DNA from: an uncultured bacterium
Lineage (GTDB): Bacteria; Patescibacteriota; Patescibacteriia; 2-12-FULL-60-25
Assembly (NCBI GenBank): GCA_937949995.1
Contig: CALFEO010000013.1
Coordinates: forward strand, 1-64,000
Direction of reading: 5' to 3'
DNA: 64,000 nucleotides
The notes beneath the pieces were generated by a model. That model was not told where the DNA came from. It ran no database searches and saw only the letters and a list, made by a program, of their open reading frames with translations. A program made the translations under genes and the position numbers. Positions 1-8,129 of the stretch are shown here, one piece after another. Each line of letters begins with the position of its first letter. Position 1 is the stretch's first letter.

Positions 1-521
1 TTGCCGTTGACTTTGACACGTCCCGCCAGAGTGCCGTTGGGTTGGGTGTGGATGTTTTCGGCGCGTTCTATGGTTTTGCCGGCTATGGTTTCGATTAAGG
101 TGTTGCCCGTAAAGAGGAGGTATTTGCCGTTGACTTTGACTATTCCTGCCAGAGTGCCATTGGGTTGAGTGTGGATGTCGTTGGCATCGGTGATGTTTTG
201 ATTGGTTTTAGATCGGAGATCTAAAATAAAGTCGTAGATTTCACCTTTGGCGAATTCTCCTTCTTGATTGGGTACTCTCTTTGTTTCTACACACTTTTTC
301 CCTGCTTCCAACAGTTTGTGGTATAGCTCCATATCGGCAAGCATTTGGCGGGAACGGTGTTTTTCGGCGTATTCGGCAAGTTCAAGGGAATCTTTTACAT
401 TGTATTTGTTGTATATTGCTTGCAGTTGAGCATTAATATTATCCAAATACTCCAAAACCTGCGCAGGATATGGCTTGAGGATTCCGGTGAAAGGGTTAAG
501 GATTTTGGAGTCTGGCGGCAT
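1..521 (-). CDS. Partial repeat protein of unknown function (C-terminus outside window)
   Basis: Read on the minus strand from ATG 521, the frame stays open to base 1, so about 173 residues are visible and the end is missing. The first ~100 residues are charged and helical, with no signal peptide. From about residue 120 a 41-residue repeat begins (HTQPNGTLAG..VKVNGKYL). The second copy starts 123 bp further on and is nearly identical in DNA, so the duplication is recent. The short beta-type repeats recall WG or propeller-like repeats, but I cannot name a family. The start lies 14 nt after the MoxR-like gene, so the two are probably one operon. No Shine-Dalgarno is visible. Confidence 0.7.
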   Translation of the reverse strand, partial: MPPDSKILNPFTGILKPYPAQVLEYLDNINAQLQAIYNKYNVKDSLELAEYAEKHRSRQMLADMELYHKLLEAGKKCVETKRVPNQEGEFAKGEIYDFILDLRSKTNQNITDANDIHTQPNGTLAGIVKVNGKYLLFTGNTLIETIAGKTIERAENIHTQPNGTLAGRVKVNG

Positions 522-535
522 AGATGATTAATTTG

Positions 536-2752
536 TTATGTGCCATCATCATATTCCTTTTCAAAAAGTAAAAAAGAATCTTTTCCTTTGAGTTGATCAA
601 TCATTTTTTTCAGCTTGAGTTGATCTGCAAGAGAAAGCTCCTCCGAATCAGCCTGTGCTTCGTTGGGATATAAAAATTCACCTCTCATTTGTGTTCTTTC
701 CGGTGCCGGTCCGTAAATAAGCTCCACGCAATCTTTAACCGAAAGTCGTTGTATTTCAACCTTATTTTGGCGTAATCTATCTTTTAAAGACTCTACTTTG
801 AAAGTCATCAAATCTTCAGAGGCCATCGCCGAAGGCCAGCCATTTGCCGTGTCAAAAAACCCTCCCTCTATTTGGAATTTTTGGTATAAAAATTCCATTT
901 CCTTGGGCCGGGCACTGGAACGTGAAATGTATTCTTGGAAAATATAATAATCAATGGGATATTTGTAACCTTCATTTTTCCAATTATCCAAAATGCGCAA
1001 CATGTGGCGAATGGAGAGAACATTCTCTTTCAAGATATCCTGCGGAGCAATTTTTGCACCGCCGCTCCTCACCTCTTTGGTATCCCGCTTGGAAAAAATA
1101 TTTTGAATCCCTCTGGCCATACGCGACAAATTCTGCAATGACTCGGGTGCATCCGCGGGTAAACCGGCCGATAAGTTTTGATCCAACAAGCGCGTAAGCA
1201 ACATGGAAAAAAGTTCATTTTGAGGCCTTTGTTCGCGTAAAGTTTCCGCGTTTGTACCCGTGACCTCGGAATCCAATCTTTGCGGAAGGTAATCGTAATG
1301 AATAATGGCAAAACGAGAGAGAAGAGCGGCATCCAAAGGTGAACGACCCGGATACAATGCACCGTCTTCGGGTTTATAGTTGCCGGTGGCGATTGCGCAG
1401 AAACCATCTTTTACCGTAAAAGCATCCATATCAGCAAAGGGCGGAACGATTTTATCTCCGGATTTTTTCGTTAAATACTCGTTTAAAACAATTAAGACAT
1501 GATGCGGTATGGCGTTCATTTCGTCGATGATGATCGGACGCCCTTCGTGCATGGCTTGCAATAATGGACCCATGATTCTGCGAGTTTCGATTGGTTTTTC
1601 GAAAACTTTCAAATATGCATCTTTGTATAGATGATAAGCTTTTTGCAAAAATGCCTCTTGACCTTCCGCTGAATCTTTGGCCTTTTCCATTATCTTGTCG
1701 CGTTGCACCTCCCAACCTTTGTTGATTATTTCCAATTGTTCCTCGGGTGCGGGAGCTGTGCCGGCGCTGATCTTGCGCTCGCCCAAGAAGGCCTCGGCTT
1801 CGATTCCCCGATATCCTGAAACGACTATGGGCTCGGTTTGATTTTCGCGTAAATTCTCCCACTCGTGCAATTTTTGCGCATCATTATCATTTGGCTTGGG
1901 ATTTAAGGCTGTCCAACGCTCCAAATGCTTTTTGGATAATTTGGTTCGGATGGCGTGTTTGGCAATTTCGGTTTTACCGGCTCCCAACTCGCCGTGGATG
2001 AAGATCGGATCCCCATTTGATGCGTAACGCTCGATATCAGCCAATACATTTTTAACATATGGAGTTTCCACCATCTTACCTTTGAGATCGAAAGCCTGCT
2101 TCATTTGACGAAGTTGACGAGAGCCTTGCAATAAAAACGCTTCGGGATTGTTACGAATGTATTCATTTTCTTGCGACCTTAAAGCCTCGAGTTCGGCTTG
2201 CCGGGCGCTTATAGCCAACAAATCAGCTTCGTCCATGAATTCGCTGGTCTCAAGCAATTCCGCCGTAACCTCGTTGATAAACTCTGATTCGGAGGCAAAG
2301 TTATCCAAAGTTTGTGAGGCTGTGCCGATTTCTTTAACTCTCACGCCATAATGTTCAAGTAATTGTGCCGAATCGGTTGCGGAAGATTCGATACTCATTA
2401 ATTCGAAAGCATTATTGATAGCTTGCTGAAAATTCGCCCTAAGCCTATCTATATATACGGCTTTTTTTACTCGAGCTTGTTTCTCGGGTAAATCTTTAGC
2501 CATTTCCGCAACAACACTTTCAGGAATGCTGATAAACTCTTGAACCGTGGAACCTCTTAAGAACTTTTCCGCCATTTCTTTTACCGTATATCTTTTCTTG
2601 GTTTCAGGATTTTGAGCGATGAAACGACGGTAGTTTTTTAAAAAAACAGCCAGACGTTCTCTTTCTGTAAACATTTCTGACGCTTTTTGATCGAGCGCCT
2701 GAATTTGACTGAGTTTTTCTTGAGGAATGGCTTGGTATTTTGGCATTTCCAT
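536..2752 (-). CDS. MoxR-like AAA+ ATPase
   Basis: 738 residues with a long helical N-terminal extension (about 1-240) and a central AAA+ ATPase. Walker A is GELGAGKTE at about 254-262 and Walker B is IIIDEMNAIP near 420, followed by sensor-like ATGNY and arginine-finger-like SRFA motifs, as in MoxR/dynein-related ATPases that remodel partner proteins. The partner is unknown; the repeat protein that follows 14 nt later is a candidate. The open frame extends upstream to 2797 inside murB, but the ATG at 2752 is preferred. It lies 9 nt after a perfect TATAAT (2767-2762), so the mRNA may be leaderless. The long N-terminal part is atypical for MoxR proper. Confidence 0.85.
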   Translation of the reverse strand: MEMPKYQAIPQEKLSQIQALDQKASEMFTERERLAVFLKNYRRFIAQNPETKKRYTVKEMAEKFLRGSTVQEFISIPESVVAEMAKDLPEKQARVKKAVYIDRLRANFQQAINNAFELMSIESSATDSAQLLEHYGVRVKEIGTASQTLDNFASESEFINEVTAELLETSEFMDEADLLAISARQAELEALRSQENEYIRNNPEAFLLQGSRQLRQMKQAFDLKGKMVETPYVKNVLADIERYASNGDPIFIHGELGAGKTEIAKHAIRTKLSKKHLERWTALNPKPNDNDAQKLHEWENLRENQTEPIVVSGYRGIEAEAFLGERKISAGTAPAPEEQLEIINKGWEVQRDKIMEKAKDSAEGQEAFLQKAYHLYKDAYLKVFEKPIETRRIMGPLLQAMHEGRPIIIDEMNAIPHHVLIVLNEYLTKKSGDKIVPPFADMDAFTVKDGFCAIATGNYKPEDGALYPGRSPLDAALLSRFAIIHYDYLPQRLDSEVTGTNAETLREQRPQNELFSMLLTRLLDQNLSAGLPADAPESLQNLSRMARGIQNIFSKRDTKEVRSGGAKIAPQDILKENVLSIRHMLRILDNWKNEGYKYPIDYYIFQEYISRSSARPKEMEFLYQKFQIEGGFFDTANGWPSAMASEDLMTFKVESLKDRLRQNKVEIQRLSVKDCVELIYGPAPERTQMRGEFLYPNEAQADSEELSLADQLKLKKMIDQLKGKDSFLLFEKEYDDGT

Positions 2753-2762
2753 AGTGGTATGA

Positions 2763-3749
2763 TTATACCACATCAAACCCCACCAGCTCCACCTCATCCT
2801 CTAGCATTATATTGTACTCGTCGCGGATTTTCATTTTGGCTTTGCTAGTGAGCATTAAAACATCTTGAGCGCGGGCATTGCCGAGATTTAAGATGAAGTT
2901 GCCGTGCTTATCGCTGATTTCCGCGTCACCGATTCTTTCGCCTTTCATGCCGATTTGAGCGACGAGCCAGCCCGCGGAAATGGATTTTTTGGCAAGCATC
3001 TCGGGAGGAATCTCTTTAACATCGTTTTTGAGGCGCTCAAGCTCGGATTCATCTTGAAAAGTGAAATTTTTGAACATGCAACCGGCACTGGACTCGGTAA
3101 AAGGCTGGGATTGTTTGCGTTGGGCTGCGTATTCATCCATGCGGGCTTTAACGGATGCGGGATCGGTTGCGGTTTTGAGGCCCAAGGTGGCACGGAGGAT
3201 AATGTGCGGTTCGTGCTTGAAGAGGCTGTCGCGATAACCAAAACGGCATTGCGCGTTGGGATAGACCACGCGCTTGTTATCCGCGAGCTTAATGGCGTCC
3301 ACGGTTACAACAACATCTTTCATCTCCCCTCCCCAGCAACCGGAATTGCCATACACGGCTCCGCCGATTGTACCGGGCAATGTACCGGCCCACTCCATGC
3401 CTTCCAAACCCTCGGTGACGGATTGGCGCGCTACGGCCGAGGTAATTGCTCCCGCATCCACAATAACGGTTTTTTCGCGGACTTTGACATCACGAAAACC
3501 GATTTGAATCATCAAACCTTTATATCCCTCATCGGATACAAGCAAGTTGGAGCCTCCGCCAAAAACATAAAAAGGAATAGCTTCTTTATTGGCCATTTCC
3601 ACCGCATCCGCAAGTTCATCCGCATCGGTTGCGGTAAGATACAATTCAGCCGGCCCGCCGATACGCATATTGGTATGTTTGCTCATTGGTTCGTTGACGA
3701 GGATAGAGGGAAAGTTTTTTTGAAATTTTTGAATTTGTTCCGGGGTCAT
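2763..3749 (-). CDS. murB: UDP-N-acetylenolpyruvoylglucosamine reductase MurB
   Basis: Reduces UDP-GlcNAc-enolpyruvate to UDP-MurNAc with NADPH and FAD in the cytoplasm, the second committed step of peptidoglycan synthesis. FAD-binding signatures are present: the GGGSNLLVSDEG loop and GTLPGTIGGAVYGNSGCWG. The C-terminal SAGCMFKN and SAGWLVAQIG.KG motifs fit the family. The frame opens at 3803, but the ATG at 3749 lies 8 nt after a TATACT box (3763-3758) and gives a normal 328-residue protein. The upstream codons fall inside a MITE-like element. The 3' end overlaps only the upstream extension of the MoxR frame. Confidence 0.93.
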   Translation of the reverse strand: MTPEQIQKFQKNFPSILVNEPMSKHTNMRIGGPAELYLTATDADELADAVEMANKEAIPFYVFGGGSNLLVSDEGYKGLMIQIGFRDVKVREKTVIVDAGAITSAVARQSVTEGLEGMEWAGTLPGTIGGAVYGNSGCWGGEMKDVVVTVDAIKLADNKRVVYPNAQCRFGYRDSLFKHEPHIILRATLGLKTATDPASVKARMDEYAAQRKQSQPFTESSAGCMFKNFTFQDESELERLKNDVKEIPPEMLAKKSISAGWLVAQIGMKGERIGDAEISDKHGNFILNLGNARAQDVLMLTSKAKMKIRDEYNIMLEDEVELVGFDVV

Positions 3750-3767
3750 ATGAACATAGTATAACAT

Positions 3768-4068
3768 ATCGTCTGAACCTTGATTAACTTGATTCTCGCT
3801 CATATTAACTTGACACTGTCGTTCGCGAACGACGTGTCTTGATTACTAGATGAGTTCATCAAGTTAAAAGTAGCAAGTTCGTCAGGAGTTCATCAAGTTG
3901 AAAGTCTAAAGTTCATAAAGAGAGGCTTAAATAACTCTTGAAAAACTTTAGACTTGATGAACTTGTTACTTGGTGAGATGAACTTTAGACTTTATGAACT
4001 TTCCACCAGTTCTGTGTAATCAAGTTAATTAGGTTGGAAATCGGTTTTTAAATCAAGGTTCAGACAAT
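3768..4068. mobile_element. MITE-like element, copy 1
   Basis: A ~300-bp noncoding block nearly identical to 7218-7520. It is bounded by 17-bp inverted termini (GTCTGAACCTTGAT at the left, ATCAAGGTTCAGAC at the right, one mismatch in this copy). Internally it is an imperfect large palindrome built of 'agttcatcaag'/'cttgatgaact' words and a CGTTCGCGAACG palindrome. It carries no ORF of its own. The left end lies a few bases upstream of the murB -10 box. Related but rearranged copies lie at 24860-25090, 28720-29060 and 36393-36460. Confidence 0.65.
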
Positions 4069-4092
4069 AAGTTGATCAAGGTTCAGACAATT

Positions 4093-4114
4093 AAAAAATG
4101 CCTCTTTCTGAGGC
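4093..4114 (-). terminator. Rho-independent terminator of TIGR-like array 1
   Basis: On the minus strand a GCCTC-AGAAA-GAGGC hairpin is followed by ATTTTTTAATT. It lies 13 bp beyond the last array unit and indicates that the array is transcribed on the minus strand. Confidence 0.75.
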
Positions 4115-4126
4115 AAGGAATAATGA

Positions 4127-5322
4127 GGAAGGACAATGGTCGCATAGCCTTTTGGACACGATTGGATCAGTCCTTCCAAGGCGTTCAGGCGTGCCTGAAC
4201 GGTGCAGATGATGGAGACAGCCAAATACGAGTCTTGCGAAATCTCACGAATAGTCTCCATCTTCCCTCTTGCGCCAATCCGACTTAATTTTAAGTTTCGC
4301 TGAGTGAGGCGTCTGGGAATGTAACAACGAGAAGACAAGGCCGAGGAAGCTGGTACATGGCAGTATCAGTCCTCTCGTTTTACTACTAAGTTTAAGACTA
4401 TGGTGAAGTTTACAAAGTGCGGCGGACAGACGATTTTTAGTTTCCTGACACTCGCGGCTTAGTCCGCCTTTTTCGGGAACAATCCGGTTTATAAAAGATT
4501 ATTCGCGAGAAAGGAGGAAGGACGGAGGCAGATAAGTCATTTTAGTGACAGTACTCGTATAGTCCTTCCAAGAAGTTAGTAATGGAGACAGGTGCCCATA
4601 AGTTGTAAACAAGTAACCCTAAGTCTCCATCTTTCAAGTTGAGAGGACAATAGCCGTAGAGTCTTAATGACAGTTGGCGTGAAGTCCTTCCAAGGCGTTC
4701 AGGCGTACCTGAACGGTGCAGATAGCGATGGAGACAACGTCGTTCCAGTCTTACGACACAAGACTCTGAGTCTCCATCTTTTAAGTTGAGAGGACATTCT
4801 TCGAGAAGTCCCGAAAGACAAACGACCCGTAGTCCTCTCTTTTTCCTCCTAAGTACAGGACTTACGAGGATTTTCAAAGTGTGGCGGACAGCAACATGCG
4901 AGTTTGGCGACAAACGTACCACAGTCCGCCTTTTTCGGGAACAATCCGGTTTATAAAAGATTATTCGCGAGAAAGACGGAAGGACAGTGACCATAGAGTC
5001 TTAATGACAGTCGGCGTCAAGTCCTTCCAAGGTGTTCAGGCGTGCCTGAACGGTGCAGAATGCGATGGAGACAAGCGACCACAAGTCTTGAGACATCCGC
5101 CGACAAGTCTCCATCTTTCAAGTTGAGAGGACAATAGCCGTAGAGTCTTAATGACACAGATCGTTTAGTCCTCTCATCATCCTACAAAGCACGACCCACT
5201 TCGCTGACCCACTTCGCTGACCCACTTCGCTGAAGCTACGCGGTTCAGGTGACTTCGGAGGATTTTCAAAGTTCGGCGGACATCGCTCGGCGAGCTTGGT
5301 AACAGCCGTAGTATAGTCCGCC
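4127..5322 (-). repeat. TIGR-like dual-spacer hairpin array 1 (14 units)
   Basis: Fourteen hairpin-framed units at 4127-4177, 4210-4261, 4329-4376, 4421-4468, 4516-4569, 4583-4629, 4641-4691, 4727-4778, 4788-4839, 4883-4930, 4978-5028, 5064-5115, 5125-5175 and 5275-5322. Each has a 7-9 bp outer stem ending GAC / GTC. The enclosed 32-38 nt always divide into 11 nt, an inner mini-hairpin AG...C of 9-15 nt, and 12 nt. All length variation is in the inner hairpin. Bases next to the stems are almost always A, leaving two ~10-nt variable segments per unit. Outer stems rotate in the order GGAAGGAC, GATGGAGAC, GAGAGGAC, GGCGGAC. This is the layout described for TIGR arrays (edge repeat, spacer A, loop repeat, spacer B). 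The terminator at 4093-4114 argues for minus-strand transcription, possibly by read-through from the tas gene. Confidence 0.88.
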
Positions 5323-5361
5323 TTTTTCGGTTTCGATGGTTGATAATCAAAGCCGAAAAAG
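5323..5361. other. Stem-loop between array 1 and the tas gene
   Basis: CTTTTTCGG and CCGAAAAAG form inverted arms around a GGTTGATAATC-type loop, directly next to the first transcribed array unit. No U-tract follows on either strand, so it is more likely an RNA processing or stability element than a terminator. Confidence 0.4.
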
Positions 5362-5424
5362 AAGAGCCGTGATGCTTATGCAGAGCACGGCGATGATTAA
5401 TGCGCTAAATACCCGAGCGGACTC

Positions 5425-7068
5425 TTATGCGTCCGCCGTTTCCATTACCTCGTCCGCGACGGGCTTCTTGGAACGGGTGCGCTTGGGCGGAGTCTGTTCC
5501 GCGCTTTCCGCCTTGGCGGTGGTTTTGCGGTTTTTGACGCGCGCCGGAACCTCGGGCAGGTTGAGGGCCTTGGTCCACTCCTTGTGGATGTGCTTCAGGA
5601 GTTGTTGACCGAGCCAGCGAACCGCCCTGTCGAGAGCGACCTTCTTGAGGCCGCGCGTGAGCTTGGCGAGCTCGGGATTGGCGGCACGGTTGGCCTCCAG
5701 CTCGGCAAGATCTTCCTCGGAGAGATCTTCGTCGGTTTTGACCGGCTTGACGCCCGCCTTCTGACGCAGAGCATCCACGTGAGTCGTTAGCTTCTCCAAA
5801 TCCTCGGGAAGCATGTCGTACGCGCAATAGATCTTCCGCGCAAAGAGCCAAGCGGGCATGATTTCTTCGTCGAGACCCATGTCCATGGCTTGCTCTTGGC
5901 GCTTCAGAAGGAGCTTGTACAGCTCGTAGGAGCGGCGCAGATCCAGCTTGGCGCGCCAAGGACTGCTCGTGAGTTTGATCGTTTGCTGGGTCCAGAGGTA
6001 TACGGCCTGCTTCAGCTCTGCATTCCAGTTGGAGACCTTGCCGGCTCGGCGGCGAGCCCGGCTTCCATCCTCGAAGTGATGGTAGCCGGCGTAGGCCTTG
6101 AGATCGGCCGCGGACTCGAATCGGCGGATGTCCACGATGGATGCCATGATGCGAGCCGCGATGAGCGGTCCGCAACCGGGCAAAGGCGCGAACACGGCTT
6201 CGTGGATCTTGTCCTCGGCGAGGCGCGCCTTGATTTCCTTAACGGTTTCTTTCATGGAAACCAAGAAGGGGCTCATGACGGCGTCTTCGGTCATGGCATC
6301 GATGATGATGCCGAAGAGCTTGCGCACGTCGTTGCGAGGGATGAGCGAGCCGGCCAAATACTTGTCCAAGCCCAACCTGGCCACGAATTGCTCGCGCTCG
6401 TTCTCGGGAATGCCGAGGAGCAGAGCGTTGATTGCCTCTTGTACAGCTTGCACGGCAACCTTTTTGCCGGTGACAGCGCCGTATTTTCCGCCTGCGGCCA
6501 TCGAAAGCAGATAGCGATCGTTGTAGTTGGCGAGCAGACGCTGGTACGTGGCGATCAGAACCTTTTGCGAGGCTCTGTACGCACGGTACAAGCGCTGGAT
6601 TTCGAGCAAGCGCCGTTCCGGATCACCGATCTCCAAGAACTCGCGGATGGCTTCGACGGACATGGCGCAAATGGCCACGGCGCGGGTACGGCGAACGGTG
6701 AGCTCGTGCGAGCTTTCGTTGCCGACCGAACGCTCTTCCACGATAGGCCAATTCATACGTTCCAGCCACTTGGCGAGCGCCGTATCGGCGATGTTGCCGT
6801 CTTGCTTGATGCGGCCGGAACCCACGCGAAACGTGGGGACGCGGAACACGGTTGCACCGCGAGCCATGGCAATCAAAGCCACCTTGTCGGCGGCTCCGCC
6901 GTTTTCGCAGTAGAGCTTGTCGCCCTCCTGCAAAGTCTGCAACAGGAACTTCTCCTTGTCTTCGGACGAAGCGAGCCGAATCACCGAGGGGCAATCACGG
7001 GGATTGTCTTGGTGAACGGCGACGTACGAAACTCCCAGAACCGCGTGCGAAATCGAGTAACTGTTCAT
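5425..7068 (-). CDS. TasR-like RNA-guided protein (RuvC-like plus Nop/Transposase_20-like, IS110-related)
   Basis: 547 residues. The N-terminus (1-110) is an IS110-type RuvC/DEDD fold: E55 in YCENGG, then D90 and D95 in KQDGNIADTALA. The usual first Asp appears to be Ser14 (LGVSY). A helical stretch (about 140-290) precedes a Nop/Transposase_20-like module (LPGCGPLIAARIMAS at 296-310, then F-x6-LKAYAGY). The IS110 'SG' serine motif is not kept (FEDGS). The tail from about 500 is Lys/Arg-rich. No IS ends flank it; hairpin dual-spacer arrays lie on both sides, as in TIGR-Tas loci, where Tas binds array-derived guides to target DNA. ATG 7068 has GAGGAG 8 nt upstream. It is more G+C-rich than its neighbours (40 of 60 bases in 5461-5520), suggesting transfer. 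The alternative, a plain IS110 transposase, fits less well. Confidence 0.82.
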   Translation of the reverse strand: MNSYSISHAVLGVSYVAVHQDNPRDCPSVIRLASSEDKEKFLLQTLQEGDKLYCENGGAADKVALIAMARGATVFRVPTFRVGSGRIKQDGNIADTALAKWLERMNWPIVEERSVGNESSHELTVRRTRAVAICAMSVEAIREFLEIGDPERRLLEIQRLYRAYRASQKVLIATYQRLLANYNDRYLLSMAAGGKYGAVTGKKVAVQAVQEAINALLLGIPENEREQFVARLGLDKYLAGSLIPRNDVRKLFGIIIDAMTEDAVMSPFLVSMKETVKEIKARLAEDKIHEAVFAPLPGCGPLIAARIMASIVDIRRFESAADLKAYAGYHHFEDGSRARRRAGKVSNWNAELKQAVYLWTQQTIKLTSSPWRAKLDLRRSYELYKLLLKRQEQAMDMGLDEEIMPAWLFARKIYCAYDMLPEDLEKLTTHVDALRQKAGVKPVKTDEDLSEEDLAELEANRAANPELAKLTRGLKKVALDRAVRWLGQQLLKHIHKEWTKALNLPEVPARVKNRKTTAKAESAEQTPPKRTRSKKPVADEVMETADA

Positions 7069-7169
7069 GCGACCAACTCCTCATTTGAGGGTTTTGAAGG
7101 AACAACCGCACAACACCATGTTGAGCGGTCAATATCGCATAAGTCCCACATGGGACAAGCGAATGTGTG

Positions 7170-7198
7170 AAGTTAGCAAAAATTTGAAAGTTTGTCAA
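7170..7198 (-). promoter_or_regulatory. Promoter of the tas-like gene
   Basis: TTGACA (7198-7193), a 17-nt spacer, then TAACTT (7175-7170) preceded by TGC (extended -10). The expected start near 7163 gives a ~95-nt leader containing the palindrome GTCCCACATGGGAC (7143-7156). Confidence 0.65.
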
Positions 7199-7217
7199 TA
7201 CCTGAACCACGATTCCT

Positions 7218-7520
7218 ATTGTCTGAACCTTGATTTCCGCTCAGATTCTCGCTCAAATTAACTTGACACTGTCGTTCGCGAACGACGTGTCTTGATTACT
7301 AGATGAGTTCATCAAGTTAAAAGTAGCAAGTTCGTCAGGAGTTCATCAAGTTGAAAGTCTAAAGTTCATAAAGAGAGGCTTAAATAACTCTTGAAAAACT
7401 TTAGACTTGATGAACTTGTTACTTGGTGAGATGAACTTTAGACTTTATGAACTTTCCACCAGTCTGTGTAATCAAGTTAATTAGGTTGGTAATCGGTTTG
7501 ATAATCAAGGTTCAGACAAT
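7218..7520. mobile_element. MITE-like element, copy 2
   Basis: Second copy of the 3768-4068 block, with perfect 17-bp inverted termini (7218-7234 and 7504-7520, core TTGTCTGAACCTTGA) and the same internal palindromes. Extra direct copies of the GGTTCAGACAAT end word follow at about 7530-7565, after which the array terminator and array 2 begin exactly as at array 1. The shared stretch is therefore longer than the MITE itself. No coding potential. Confidence 0.65.
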
Positions 7521-7567
7521 AAGTTGATCAAGGTTCAGACAATGTGAGAATAGTGGTTCAGACAATT

Positions 7568-7588
7568 AAAAAATGCCTCTGTTGAGGC
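7568..7588 (-). terminator. Rho-independent terminator of TIGR-like array 2
   Basis: Minus-strand GCCTC-AACA-GAGGC hairpin followed by ATTTTTTAATT. It is the counterpart of 4093-4114, with a different loop but the same stem and distance to the array. Confidence 0.75.
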
Positions 7589-7599
7589 AAGGAATAAGA

Positions 7600-8124
7600 G
7601 GAAGGACACGGGGCCGAGAGTTTACTTACACACATCATCCAGTCCTTCCAAGGTGTTCAGGCGTGCCTGAACGGTGCAGACGATGGAGACAGCAGGGCGA
7701 AAGTCACACACACCAGCGCACCAGTCTCCATCTTTCAAGTTGAGAGGACAGAACCACATGAGCTTATTAAGCAGGGTACGCAAAGTCCTCTCTTTTAGGG
7801 TTTGGCGGGACAGCTTTCCCGCAGCTGTTAGCAAGCCCAATACAGTCCCGCTTTTCAGTGGAAGGACACCTACTTAATAGCTCTTGAGGCACGTATCGCA
7901 TGGTCCTTCCAAAGTTCCAAAGCGTTCAGGCGTGCCTGAACGGTGCAGAATGCGATGGAGACAACGAGCGTCAAGTCTGGCGACAACTGATTGAAAGTCT
8001 CCATCTTTCAAGTTGAGAGGACAGCGCGAACCAAGCAATGGCAGATGTTCAAAAGTCCTCTCTGTTCTAATTCGGCCGGACAAAATCGTATTAGACGAGT
8101 TCATGAATTCCTTAGTCCGGCCGA
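7600..8124 (-). repeat. TIGR-like dual-spacer hairpin array 2 (8 units)
   Basis: Eight units at 7600-7649, 7682-7732, 7742-7792, 7804-7852, 7860-7910, 7954-8005, 8015-8062 and 8074-8122, forming two complete turns of the four-stem cycle. Every unit keeps the 11 nt / inner AG...C hairpin / 12 nt geometry. The fourth stem has diverged: GGCGGGAC in the first turn, and a 10-bp TCGGCCGGAC / GTCCGGCCGA in the second. A GTTCAGGCGTGCCTGAAC palindrome separates each first-type from second-type unit. A TTGACA promoter at 8130-8158 points into the array, with its predicted start at the outermost stem, and the terminator is at 7568-7588. That makes a compact minus-strand transcription unit of about 550 nt. 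Confidence 0.88.
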
Positions 8125-8129
8125 TGTTT

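Noticed and set aside
2904..3764. 286-residue plus-strand frame opposite murB
   Set aside because: Antisense shadow of murB: no ribosome-binding site and no family motif, while murB is complete.
4421..4475. Fourth-type units as plus-strand terminators (stem followed by TTTTT)
   Set aside because: The loop is 34 nt and has the guide geometry. Clear minus-strand terminators lie at the array ends.
4542..5126. Short ORFs inside array 1 (150 and 81 aa)
   Set aside because: Their codons run through hairpin stems and variable segments; no ribosome-binding sites.
5425..7068. Ordinary IS110 insertion sequence
   Set aside because: The protein is much longer than usual IS110 transposases, lacks the SG serine motif, no bridge-RNA-like ends are seen, and it lies between structured arrays.
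5890..7170. 426-residue plus-strand frame opposite the tas gene
   Set aside because: Long only because G+C-rich DNA has few stops on the other strand. The minus-strand frame has the domain motifs and Shine-Dalgarno.
4127..8124. CRISPR array
   Set aside because: There is no single direct repeat: units are framed by inverted stems of four kinds, and each holds two ~10-nt variable parts around an inner hairpin. No cas genes are present.
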